64,000 nucleotides of DNA from positions 18,518,906-18,582,905 of the forward strand of contig OY987264.1 of NCBI GenBank assembly GCA_963920665.1. The letters are read 5' to 3'. Shown piece after piece: positions 32,953 through 44,099 of this stretch. The translations under genes were made by a program, and so were the position numbers. A model generated the notes under the pieces. It searched no databases and was not told the origin of the DNA. It saw only the letters and a list, made by a program, of their open reading frames with translations. This DNA comes from Straminergon stramineum. Lineage: Eukaryota; Streptophyta; Bryopsida; Hypnales; Calliergonaceae. Positions within the stretch are counted from its first letter, which is position 1; each line of letters opens with the position of its first letter.

Positions 32953-34013
32953 ACCCTAGTTCAAATGGACAATGCAAAAGGAGACAATAAGAATAGATTT
33001 GTGTTTGCATTTTGGTCCCTTCTTGTTGCTAATAAAATCTTTCGTGAGGTGAACATCAGTTTCATGTTGGTTGGTCACACACATGATGACATTGACACGT
33101 TGTTTGGAAGTGGAGTATGTAATTGAAAAAAGAGAACTTCCCCACCATCCCATCTCTTATGAAGTCCTTCATGGATGTGGATTCAATGCCCACAATTCCT
33201 CACCTTATTGAAGAAGTGCCAGATTTCAAAGCCTTTATAGGAGGCTTGATTCTGGAAGGAAAAGATGCACTTGTTGGCCATACCAAGGCACAACATTTCA
33301 AATTCTATCTCAATTCTACGGGGGGCCCTATCATGAAGTACAAGAAATACTACACGGATAGTGATTGGCTACCTGAGGAAGTAGGAGGGATAAAATTATG
33401 GCAAGAGGACTCCGAAGGGAGGAGTCTATGGCCTTGTGGGGAGCCACTACCTGTTGTACACCTTTCAATGCGGAACATGGATGATATTTACAAGGGAATA
33501 TGTGGGTTCATTAAGTATTGGGAGTCATTATGCGATGAGGATGGAAGTGGTGAGTATAGGAGACAGTTCGAGCATTTGGTGTTCTATTGGCAAGCAGTGA
33601 ATTCGGCCTTGAAGGAATCCATTGAACCTTCTGTTGCATTGGTAGATGGCTTTTGGCATTCTTCTTGAGTAGAAACAACGGAGGAGGATGAACTTGATGA
33701 TGATGGTGAGGTTCGTGAGGAGTTTGCTGAGGATGATGCCTTCATGGGGCAACTTCGCAATCATCCATTGCCATCTTTCCAAGTGGCACGTGATCTTTTT
33801 GAAGGGTACTTTGTCGCCATTCGACCAACTGATGGTGATACCAAGCCTATATGGATTGCCAGAGCCTTATCTAATCCTTTCACAAACCCGAAGTATCCTA
33901 ATTGTGTGCTCATTCAATACTTTCACCCCACATCACGAGAGCGGATTATTCAAGAGTCCTATATTGGGTGGGATTTTGCCAAAGGATTGCATTGGAAAGT
34001 CGATGACACCTAG
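32953..34013 (+). pseudogene. GHTH-motif (DUF7869-like) transposon-associated protein, truncated and broken
   Basis: Starts mid-protein with VQMDNAKGDNKNRFVFAFW, then FMLVGHTHDDIDTLFG. The DN-x-NKN and GHTHxxID motifs match, from memory, a family of repeat-associated proteins catalogued as DUF7869, whose conserved acids suggest an RNase H-like fold. A 1-base loss near 33108, where GRWSMQLKKENF would be expected, shifts the frame, and the Gln codon there is TAA. A further TGA lies at 33666-33668, after which the same frame resumes (EEDELDDDGEV) to 34013. The 5' half is missing. Family call from motif memory only. Confidence 0.5.
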
Positions 34014-35025
34014 AATCTGGTGTGGGAGGAAACGGATTCTTTGATGACGGCATAGAAGTCAAGGGTGAAGGACACCATACAGTGTATCCTGAAAATCCTG
34101 TCTACTCAAGTCAATGTTATCAATGCAAGTTTAGCTGCATATAATGCTAATTGAGCATTTATGAGATGCTTTGAAGATAGTACGTAGTATTTGAAGCTAT
34201 GTTTAATAGTTCATATTTGTTGCTTTATACCCTACTGTAGTTTTGTTTTGCCTTAACTATAAAGGATTTTATATGATTTTATATCATGTACTGTAGAATA
34301 TATGATATAGATTAGCATAATATGATTTTATTTTATATATTTCTAGATGGACTATTTTCTATATTGTAAGTATGAAGTACCATGTGGAGCAATTGCACTT
34401 GTACTCAATAATGAATATATTGATTATTACATTATACATGTACTTATTTCTATATGTACATCATGTTTTCTTTTTATTGACTTTGTAAATTTGTTTTAAA
34501 AATATAATACAATTGAAACAAAATGGTAGTGCGTAAGAGCACTTTATATTTTGGTAATGCATGAAGTACTTGTCACAGTTTGGGAATGGGGCTGGTTGGT
34601 TGTAATAACTTTCCTTCCTAAAAGGCTCACTTAGCAACCCCAAGTCATGTTTATCTCACAGCCGCTCAAACGAATTCAGTGGGATTTGAACCCAGACCTC
34701 CTAAATGAGATAAATAGCTACTTACAACCAACCATTCAGCTCACAACTTGGTGTTTAAATCAGAATATAATATTCACTTATATGAGAAATCAATATTATC
34801 TTTGTTAGGAAAATTTTCTTAAGGACGCTTTGACAACTAAAAACTCTCATTTTAATGGAAATTCCATCTTAAAACTACCGAATTAAGTTCCCCTTGACTT
34901 AAATTTACTTCAACTCTACTTCGATTTTGGGGCCTCCAAATTGGTATTATTCTTTTGGGAGGTCCCCAATCTCCCATTTTAATGAATATGATGTTCTATA
35001 CAATGAAGCAATGGGCGGAAAGATG
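34014..35025. other. AT-rich interval
   Basis: No gene recognised apart from the tRNA-like fragment at 34640-34745. Repeats of CATTTTAATGRA occur at about 34850 and 34976; the second resembles 40830. Confidence 0.35.
34640..34745 (-). repeat. tRNA-like fragment, possible SINE
   Basis: On the minus strand, GGTTGGTTGTAAGTAGC is followed about 30 bases later by GGAGGTCTGGGTTCAAATCC, which resembles an RNA polymerase III B box. A matching B-box core lies at 3455-3477. A full tRNA fold was not demonstrated. Confidence 0.35.
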
Positions 35026-35029
35026 GAAA

Positions 35030-35974
35030 TGAAAACATCTAGTGAAGAAAGAACTTCACCAAATCAATCTTGAGCTAGGTCTGATGAACGCCAAGAATGA
35101 CATCATTGTTGAAAATTGGAAGGCATTCAAGAAAGAATGAATGTTTTCGAGAGCCTTTATGGACGTCCTCTTCAATCGTCCAAGGGAGAGATACTTTAGC
35201 AAGGCCAAGCTAGTCAAATTGAGGAACAAAACGTGCACCTAGCTATCCAAATAAGCGTTCGCTTTCTTTCAAGTGTTTTTAGAGCACAAAACGAAGTTCG
35301 TGAAGTCAATAGCAAGTGGTCACTACAGGACTTACGACAAAAACAAGAATCGTCACTCAGAGTGGCCCTCGAGTGCTTGGAAGGTGGAAACCCCAAAACG
35401 AATGGGACTAGGAGTGGTAGACTTTCGTACACTCCTGGGAATCAGGAAGGAGAAGTCCATTGTGGACAATCCATATTTTGTCGAGGTGATAAGCTCAATG
35501 TTTAAGAAAGATCCCAAAGTCGAAGACATTTCCTCCTAACTCTTCATATGCACTGATGAAAAGGAACAAGCACAAGTTCTGAGATACATAGAGACCAATA
35601 AGGTTTTGGACTCCTACAACATTGTGTACGCCGATTATTATGCGGGGAAGAATGATCAGCTAGGGGATGTTGTTGTAGCTAGGACACCCAAAAAGGTTAT
35701 TCTCATGTTTTTGCAAAACCCGAAGAATCCTTTGCAGGTCAAAATTCTTGAAGAGTTTCAATGTCTAGAAACAACTAGATACATGAAGGCGCGTGCATAC
35801 AGTGAGCTCGAGTACCACATGAATAATTTGGAGTTGCGGATGGAGTTTTACTTGTGGCTTATGAAGACGTTCTGTACTTCGGGCATGTGTGTATTCTTGG
35901 CATTTGCTGGCAAAAAACTCACTTGCACTACCATAGTAAGCCACATTATAGCACTTTATCTCGATTCGAGTTGA
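35030..35974 (+). pseudogene. decayed ORF of unknown family, segment 1
   Basis: One frame is coding-like from about 35030 to 35974, with stops at 35138, 35240, 35252 and 35537. Legible pieces include YFSKAKLVKLRNK, FLEHKTKFVKSI, VVDFRTLLGIRK, IVYADYYAGKND, VVVARTPKKVILMFLQNP and LWLMKTFCTSGMCVFLAFAG. The last resembles the Phe-x-Gly-rich motif of amino-type methyltransferases only loosely; I do not claim an enzyme. It ends next to a CTCGATTCGAG palindrome at 35960. Confidence 0.4.
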
Positions 35975-36278
35975 ACCACAATTAAACCAAATTCTAGTAC
36001 TAGAGCTTGCTAGTTTGTTTCTTTGTGTTTAGAGAAGCATGTTCATTTAACTCAGGTCGAGCTAAATAGTGTACATGGCTGTCAAAAGTTGTCTAACTCG
36101 TGCACTCTTTCGTGAAGATGTATTGTGTCGATGTATACGTCACTAGTTCATTAGAGGAATCTAGTTGGTGGGAGGAAATCTGCACTAAGGCAATGACCCT
36201 CGACAAGAGCAACTTCATCAACAATGGATACAAAATTCAGTCCTTCGATGCTACCTAAGGACACAGTCGGAGCCCTCT

Positions 36279-37199
36279 TTGTCCAAAAGAAAGCTCCGGT
36301 CCAACCATGATTCTCCAAGGAGTCAAGAAAGGAGGAGGCCAATTCCTGTCTTTGACAATCCTAAGGATATTTCTGAGGAAGAGGAAGACAATCACAATGA
36401 TGACTTTCAGGGCGACGATGGGTTGGATGACTTTCTAACACCAACAAGTCGTCCACCGATTGATATCCTAGGGTCCTCTACATCTTCTATGCTATTGCTT
36501 GTTGCCTACACTCCTTTGACGTCGACACATTTAGGCCGACCGGACAAGAAACAGAAGAGAGATACTATCACGAGTGTCGTGAAGCAATTGGCAGACCTAC
36601 AAAAAGTGCGTATGGAGTCCATCAACCTAATGCAAGTGCAAGCAGCTCTCACACAACAGAAGAACGACCTTGTGTTGGGTCAATTGAGGGAAGAGTAGGC
36701 GAGGGACCGCGAGGCAAACATCGAAATGAATAAGAGCATGCATGAGTGGATGCAGGAGGAGGCACGAGCGAACCGAGAGGAAGCAAGGGCAAATAGGGAA
36801 ATCCTAGCTTTGTTGTTGGATAGGACTGGAGTGAAGCCACTACTATCTCTAGAACCCGCTTCTGCCTCTCCACCTCAAATGTTGCTCGGCCAAGCATCGA
36901 GCTCCAACAACAACAATGCATCAAGTCCGTCGGTGATTGTGAATGTGGTGCCACCTCTACTGCTAGAGTCTCGTGTCCCTACACATCTTCCACCTTCGGA
37001 GGAAATTTTCACAGAGACCTCCTTAGACAAGGAACTTAAAGAGGCAATCAACGAGCACAAGAAAGGAGAAGCGAAGGCAACATCAACGGTAGTGGATGTC
37101 GCAGAGATTGGGCACAACCTGACTGTGGATGCTTCTGAGATGGAACTCGAAAGTGGTTCCCTACCCACCGGAGATCCAACAACAAATTGTGCCCAATGA
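36279..37199 (+). pseudogene. decayed ORF of unknown family, segment 2 (coiled coil)
   Basis: A frame of about 306 codons with one internal TAG at 36696-36698 (REE*ARDRE, a likely Gln codon). It begins basic (KRKLRSNHDSPRSQERRR), turns acidic, then has a helical repeat EEARANREEARANREIL, then a Ser/Pro-rich linker and acidic end. The true start is unclear. No family recognised. A palindrome CTCGATTCGAG follows at 37230. Confidence 0.35.
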
Positions 37200-37989
37200 C
37201 AACTCTATTTATGTTTTTTGTAGTTTTAGCTCGATTCGAGCTAACTTGTATAAAAAACACTTAGGTTTAGAGTTTTTGTAGATATTGACTTGGTTTTGGC
37301 GGAGCCCTGCCATTGATGGGGAGAACCATAGAGTTTGTGGATTTTGTACTCAATTTTGTATTTTGGCACTCAGATTCTAAGCATGTAATATATAATTCTC
37401 ACAGAGAAGTGTTTCCAAAAATTTTGAATCACTAATTCGCAAGCCTTCCAAATGTTGAGAAATTGAATGATTCTGTGCATCCTCCCACCGCTTCTACTCC
37501 TCTATTGTCTCCCAAAGGCATTCCAAAAACTAACGACAAACTAGGAAATGACGCCACAATGTGCGAAGAGGAGGCCTTTGTCCCTGCTCATACATTTGCA
37601 ATTTTAGAAGATGCCGGTCAGCTCTCTCTTTCGACACAGCAGGAGGTACAAATCCATCCTTTTGCCTAGTCACGGGATTCAATCATTTGTCTTTTTCCCT
37701 AGAAGCTCAGTATGGCATCTCATTTGGTTTTTATGTGGCGTCCGCAATATGCCAATTTTGTGTTTGATAACTGGCTGCACTTTCCTCCGTTTTTTATCCG
37801 AGATCCGGCCCTCCAGTAGCTCATGGAGGGACGTCACAAGGCATCCACTAGCCATTGAGGTCCGGGGTGACGAAGAAGTGGATCAACCTCGTCCTAGATC
37901 TCAATGGCATTCTATGTTTGAGCGAAGACTAGAAGTCAAAGGGGTTGATCAAGTAGTTCAACCACCGGTCAGAGCCACACTTTGCCACA

Positions 37990-38421
37990 ATGGCAACCAT
38001 TGTGGGTCTAAAAGCCGTCTATGTGCAGCCTAATTGCTCCACGTTCCTCGTGGAGCTAGAAAAGATAGCATTTGTCTTGATATAGAGTTCCATGAAGAAA
38101 TCCACAACTAAGGTTATTTGTGAATATCTTTTTCGAGATGGGCAAATGCCATTCCTAGTTCTCGGGCAGGACTCCTACAAGACTGTCAAATGTAGGGATA
38201 GATCAGGGAGGCTTACATCCTTCAAGGAACCCAACATGGATAAGGACTTGTTCTTAAAGAATCTAGACGTGCTTTTCAAGCATAGGGGGGGGGCATTCAC
38301 TATTGAAAATACTGTGATAGAAGACGATAGCCCACATAAGCACATAATGAATAAGCCCGAGAACGTAGTGCTCGTAGAGTCTTGGAGTAATTTCTCTTGC
38401 ATCGCTACTTCCCTGGTTTGA
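37990..38421 (+). pseudogene. decayed ORF of unknown family, segment 3
   Basis: Frame from ATG 37990 (MATIVGLKAVYVQPNC) through TAG at 38083 to the stop at 38421. Legible pieces: STFLVELEKIAFVL, VICEYLFRDGQMPFLVLGQ and DKDLFLKNLDVLFKHRGGAF. No family recognised. A palindrome pair lies just downstream (38604, 38676). Confidence 0.35.
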
Positions 38422-38686
38422 GCAATAGCACATCCATCACGACGTGGGGCTGAAGTCGTTTTGCAATAATAAGAAAGGGAGGATCAGACAAAGAATGCTT
38501 TGTGACGAAAGAGGCCGTTGAGAGTACGACAAGCTCATGGAGGTTGTACAAGGATCTACGAGTTTGTGTTAGTTAGGGAGGTGTGGCGAGGTATGTAGTT
38601 CAACTCGAATCGAGCTAACTTGTAGCACTTGCAAGCAATCCGAAATAGTAGATAGGATTCTACATTTCAACTAGGGTCGAGTTGAA

Positions 38687-39447
38687 GTGTTGCATGGGGA
38701 GACGGATTGTGACATTACTCAAACACCTTTGTTGATAGGATCTTGTTATAGTTCATCCTACTACGAAGAATTGCTTGAATGGATTGGTTCTAACTATTTC
38801 TTACTATGTTTCAAATGGTTAGCACCTCGACCTACCGGAAACCAAGTATTGATCACCTTTGCCGAGCGTCCAAGGACTTGATCCTAGACTATGGACAATA
38901 CATGATCCTAAGCATGGGGAACTTCCTGTGCTTGGCACCCATGGTGAATTCCTCTATGGATTTCTCTACCAAACCCATTCATAATGGGGTGGTGGACAGC
39001 CCTCCAAACCGGAAACCTCGCCTACTAATGTCGGCCTCGCCATTGCCTTTACTTTCCAGAGAGCCTTCCCACATGCTAATGGACCCATCTAGTTTAGACA
39101 AAGGGATCCAAAGGAAGCTCTACGGAGAAGCGAATTATCCAATGTCTACACCGTAAATTTTGTCCCCGGTCCTAGAAGACAAACATGAGGAAGCGGTTCA
39201 CCACCCTATTGACCCGCCCTTGCTTCCACAGCAACGATTGCAGTCTCAAGGCAAAAGGATCAAGAGGAAGTACATTGGACCTTCATGCAATCAATGCTCA
39301 GCTCCATCGTGGGATTCCTAAGAGCGCCGATCCTTGAAGGCATAGAAGACGGAACAAGTCCGGGAGTCCAGGAAGATTGCAAAAGGATATAGTCGTGGAC
39401 CTGAAATTCTCAAGGCCATGGAGAAGATGAAGTGTAAATCATTCCAA
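38687..39447 (+). pseudogene. decayed ORF of unknown family, segment 4
   Basis: Starts in one frame (LLEWIGSNYFLLCFKW) and shifts near 38815 to another (DLILDYGQYMILSMGNF, MVNSSMDFSTKP), which reads through TAA at 39154 to KRIKRKYIGPSC and a basic end at about 39447. Codon-like continuity across stops suggests one ancient protein. Not recognised. Confidence 0.3.
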
Positions 39448-39449
39448 TA

Positions 39450-40860
39450 GTAATGCCTTTTAATAGTTGTATATTGTAGAGTGGAGACGGTCAATTGTTT
39501 TCGAATGGTTCATAGTTTTGAGGCACAACCATTTACATAGTCAGGAATTTTATCTAGAGTGTAAATGATGTAGGTAGCTACAATCCTCCTAATATAAAAA
39601 ACATGATACTTGGAGATTGTAGTGGTACCATTTGATGCAAACCATTCAATTTTGACAAATAGGGTAGTCCAAGTTCCTTGTTGTCTTCAATTGTGATGGC
39701 CTTGTGAGTAGGAGCTCAACACGAGGAGGCCGTGGATATAGGAGAAGGAAGTGGATGATGGGCTCCGACGTAGATCTAAGCACAAGAATTGTAGAGACAA
39801 AAACATCTAGGCGTCGCTCTTAGTAGTTCCATGAGCGACAATCCAAACTACCATGCATGAAATTGTTGTTTGAAGAGCTACGGAGTGGCATCTAGATGTT
39901 ATCGATTCTATGATTTCGTTGCTTACATTTACGTCGAAGCTCCTTGTCCACTTCCTTCTCCAATAACCATGGCCCCTTCATTTGAAGCTTCTACTCACAA
40001 GGCCAACACAGTTTAAGAGGAAGAGGTCCTTCGCTACCAAAAACATGACGATAGGCATGACTAGTACATATTGTTGTACATAGTGAGTGCATATGAGACA
40101 TCATTACTTAAAGTCTAAAGCTTTGTAGGAGTTTTGTAGAAAGGAGGAGCTTGGAAAGAGGGCATTCAAAGAATGAAGGAGACATATAGGTCTTGAAACG
40201 AGCTAATTCCACAACGAAGACAAACTTTGGGAAGCAAAAATACAAGAATCCATACAAATAATTCCCAACATGGCCGTTGAAAATGACGCTCATAGGTTGT
40301 GCTTCACACCACTCTATGTTTGAGAGTCAATCTCAATGGTCATGTCAGAGAATCGTTTCTATGGAATCTCATGTTTTTGCCTCCTTTGGTTTGCCTCCAC
40401 TATGGAATTAATTGGTTTGAAGACCTTCCTTTTTCCTTCATGATGTTTATGGGTGCCGTAGCCACTTCCCAATCATCCATTTCCAATGATGGTGAGAACA
40501 ACTTCAATGCAAATGTCATGTAATTTACAAATAGGAATGCAAGAACTTAGGGGTGTCAATGTGTCTACAAACTCCTATATCTCTATGTAGAGACTGAGCA
40601 CATGTATTTTGATGACAAAAGTGTATACATTCTATACTTGTATATTCAATGATTATATTATATAAAATCTTTATTATTTTAAAAATATTTTCTTCCAATT
40701 TCTAAATATAGCACTTCAATGTGTGTTTTGTAGGTGATTACATTGCTGATTTAGTAGTAATTGGTAGTGACTTCTCTTAAGTTTGTAATTTCTAGTGTGT
40801 GTTAATCTCTCATTTCACTGGAAAACTCGCATTTTAATGAATATAATGTTTTTAGTCCAA
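39450..40860. other. low-content interval
   Basis: Fragments of open frames only (for example 40299-40523), none recognisable. Pieces look like further decayed coding sequence, but no family can be named. Confidence 0.3.
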
Positions 40861-40864
40861 TCCT

Positions 40865-41130
40865 CACCCGTAGTCGTCCAAAATCTGAACTCACATCTAA
40901 CCCGAAGTCACCTTGGACCAAGAATCAAGATAGTAGAAGAAGATGTACACTATCTCCTGATCTAATATTGTCTAGCTTATTTGTATCATTCATTAAATGT
41001 AATTGATCATTTAATAAATGTTAGTTGTTAATTAATAGTGAAGCAGTAGTGTGTTAATACTAAATTTTTATTAGAGATAATTAAAGATAATATAAAAGAT
41101 CTTTCCAAATCTGAAACTGTAAACCCTATC
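40865..41130 (+). repeat. type A array remnant plus leader-like segment
   Basis: ACCCGTAGTCGTCC and AACCCGAAGTCACC are two degraded type A units, followed by AGAAGAAGATGTACACTATCTCC, GTGTTAATACTA and CTGTAAACCCTATCC. Order and spacing match 4556-4830 after the largest array, so both are copies of one array-plus-leader unit. No gene follows. Confidence 0.45.
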
Positions 41131-41149
41131 CTCTCTAGGACCTAACAAT

Positions 41150-43455
41150 CCAAAATGCATTCATTATAGATATAACCTTAAATATTTTAGTTCTATGCCA
41201 TGCCAAGATTATTGTATTTTGAGCTTTTGGAAGGGACAAATTCACCTATACATGTATATTCTTTTTCACATTTTGTCATCAAATTTTTAAACAAAGAGAC
41301 ATCGTACTAATAAGACATAAACTATGTAAATATGCTACCTGTAGTCATAGAATCTATTGGGGATGCGGTGCACAGTAGATTAATTTTGACAATTTTTCAA
41401 TTTTCTGTAGTACTATAGCACTTCAATAGTTAATACTCGGTTATTACTAGTTAGTAAGGTTTTCACTATAGAATTGTATCAATGGATGAATAGGCAGGAT
41501 GAATGGGGTGCAAACTATAGTGGTGGTTGGGGTGGTTTTCAATTGATTCAGGTGAAGCCTGTGAAGGAGGACGATGGTTCTCTCAGTCTGAAAGGTGTCC
41601 AGAGCTCCTGCGGCAGTGGAGGCCAGCAGTGTGTTAGGTCTATAGTTGCGAGAGTGTGTGAAGGCAGTGAGTGCAGAGTTTAGTTTCAATAGTGTTGGTG
41701 TCTATGTTAGTTGGGTTGGACCGATAGATGTTGAAGAGCGGAGTTGGAGAAGATGAAGAACAATTGTAATATTTTGTCTAATGAAATTCAATGTGGAGAT
41801 TATTAGTGGAAATTGTGTATGTGTGGATTTATGATTGAGTTATGGAGTTGTGAAATTTTCTATTGTGTTGTGATTATAGTTGTGAATGATTGTATTTGTT
41901 GAAATTATGTGTATCAATTGTAAATGTAATTGTGAGGAGATATGAGTCTATGGATTTAATTGTATGAGGAAATTCTATTGTCATGGCTGGCCGTGAAGGC
42001 ATGTTTAAATCAGGTTTTAATTGTTGTCTTCAATTGTGCCAAAGAAGAGTATTTTGAGTGAATGATTGTTGGAAGTGAAATTATAGATGTTGTGTTTAGA
42101 TTAAAAACTATAGTTGAGGAAATCTGAACCTGGAATTTAATTCCATCGTAAATATGGACACATTCTGTGAGAATCTATGGTGCAAGATCGATAGTAGTGA
42201 CTGAGTAAGAACGATAGTCCTGAAGCTGTATGGCTATATCTATAGTGTGATTGGAGTTATTTGAGAACGATGGAGAGAAGATTAATTGCTGTGGAAACTA
42301 GTTGTTGAAAAAGGTTCAATTGAAAGCTTGGATAGTTGTTGGATGAAAGCTAAAGCTATGGAGTAAAGATACATGATATAAGTCTTATCATTGTTTAATT
42401 ATAATAAATTAAACTTATATCTATTGGGAGTGTAGAATTGAATATTTATCCTTTTTCTTTCAATTGTGCATAACCCTGGGTTAGAGATTAAATCTTTTAC
42501 CCTGTAAAATTACAATGGTACCAAACCTCCCTGAGAACGAACTAAAACTATAGGAATTTTTCAATAGATTAAGTCTATAGTAAATTCCCATCTACACTAC
42601 CTCATAATTTTAAAATATTCAATAGATTTCATGGGCGATTGCAAGAAACACTTCACGTTTCTGGTTCAAAAACCCAATTTTTGGCCGTAGGACTGGTAGT
42701 ACCACGGACTATTATCAATTTTGCGCATCAAACTACGCCTATAAATCTCAATCGTCGATTTTGGACGCTTGTAGATCTTAACCATTGATTAGTACTATAA
42801 AGTACTATGTAGTACTATAGACTACTATGGAGTACTATAGAAGCCACAGGGAGCAAAAAATAGCAGAAAAGGGGTCTATGGACCTTTTCATTTTTAGTAA
42901 TTAAAAAAAAATTCGAAAAATTCCTAGAAAAAAATTTGTTTTTGTAGAAAAGCTTGCTCTCACATTGCACCAAAAATTTCTTCAAAGAAAATTTTCTTTT
43001 GCCTGACAAATGTGCGCAAACAACAATCACTTTGACTCCATGTAGACACCTCATGCAAAGTTTTTTTTGCATAAAACTCTTCCTCTCTTATTGCAATGCA
43101 AGTACACCTCCAGCTTCTCCAATTTGTGGCTTCCAATTTGTATTTTTGGGTACAAATTCGGCTCAAAACCCCCCAAAATGGCCAAGGTAGACACCCCATC
43201 AGGATCACTTTAAGAATAATAAAGTAATTTAAAAATAAATAAAAATATATAGAATGTATGAAACTTTTATGTGTACCTTCATTCCAAATATCAAGATAAA
43301 TGGACTTACGATGCAAAAGTTATGACCAAAAACCCACATGTCCGAGGATAAGGGAACAAAAAATAGGACAAGTGTTTCTTGCAATCACCCTCATATTCGT
43401 TTATATTTTCAAATATTTCCAAATAATCTGAATATATCATAGGGTGAAGTATTCA
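41150..43455. other. AT-rich interval
   Basis: No gene. A short AGTACTATAG-type simple repeat lies at 42790-42842. Otherwise nothing structured recognised. Confidence 0.35.
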
Positions 43456-43459
43456 TGAC

Positions 43460-43850
43460 GACAATGCTATGATGGAAGGGAAATGAAATGAGGAAAGGAG
43501 GGCTTTTCCAAGTCTCCATTTCTTAAACCATTACCTATTTTTCTTTTGTAAATCAATTCCTAATCCATGCCATGATGCCATGATGTTTTGGGGGCGTTGC
43601 CAACCCCCCCCTAGGGGAAGGTGTTCTTCAAACGTGTTCCCTCCAAGTTTTAATTTAGGGAATGACCATGTTGAATTATACATGACCAAGAGGATTTGAG
43701 GAGTGGAAATGAAATCTTAGGGAGAAGGGCTTTTCCAAGTCTCTATTTCTTAAACCATTTCTTTTTTTTAAATCACTTCCGAATCAATGTCAAAATGCTA
43801 GGATTTTCTAGGGAAGTTGCCTATAGTCACCCTTGGACCTTGCACCCCTT
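43460..43850 (+). repeat. second copy set of the about 220-bp tandem repeat
   Basis: GGGCTTTTCCAAGTCTCC at 43500 and a near copy at 43727 give a 227-base period. GGTGTTCTTCAAACGTG and ATGACCATGTTGAATTATACATG correspond to parts of the 5105-5850 unit. Confidence 0.7.
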
Positions 43851-44099
43851 TGGGAGAATAATTATTTGTTCAAGGAAATGATCGTTCTTCCATCCATTGT
43901 CACCCTTGCACCTTATGCCCCTTTGGATGGAAAATTGTTTTCTTAAAAAGTTGATCTTTCTTCCATCCAAAGTCACCCTTAGACCCATATGCGTTCCTTC
44001 AGGAAAAAAAATGTTTGTTCAAGGAGATGACCTTTCTTATAGCCACAGTTGCCCCTTCCATAGTCACTTTTATGCTCACTAATCCTCTTTAGGTTGCCC

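Noticed and set aside
41447..41689. Small ORFs on both strands (69 and 80 codons)
   Set aside because: No start context, no homologous features, and overlapping on opposite strands; probably chance.
42790..42842. AGTACTATAG-rich stretch as a regulatory array
   Set aside because: Short simple-sequence repeat without positional context.
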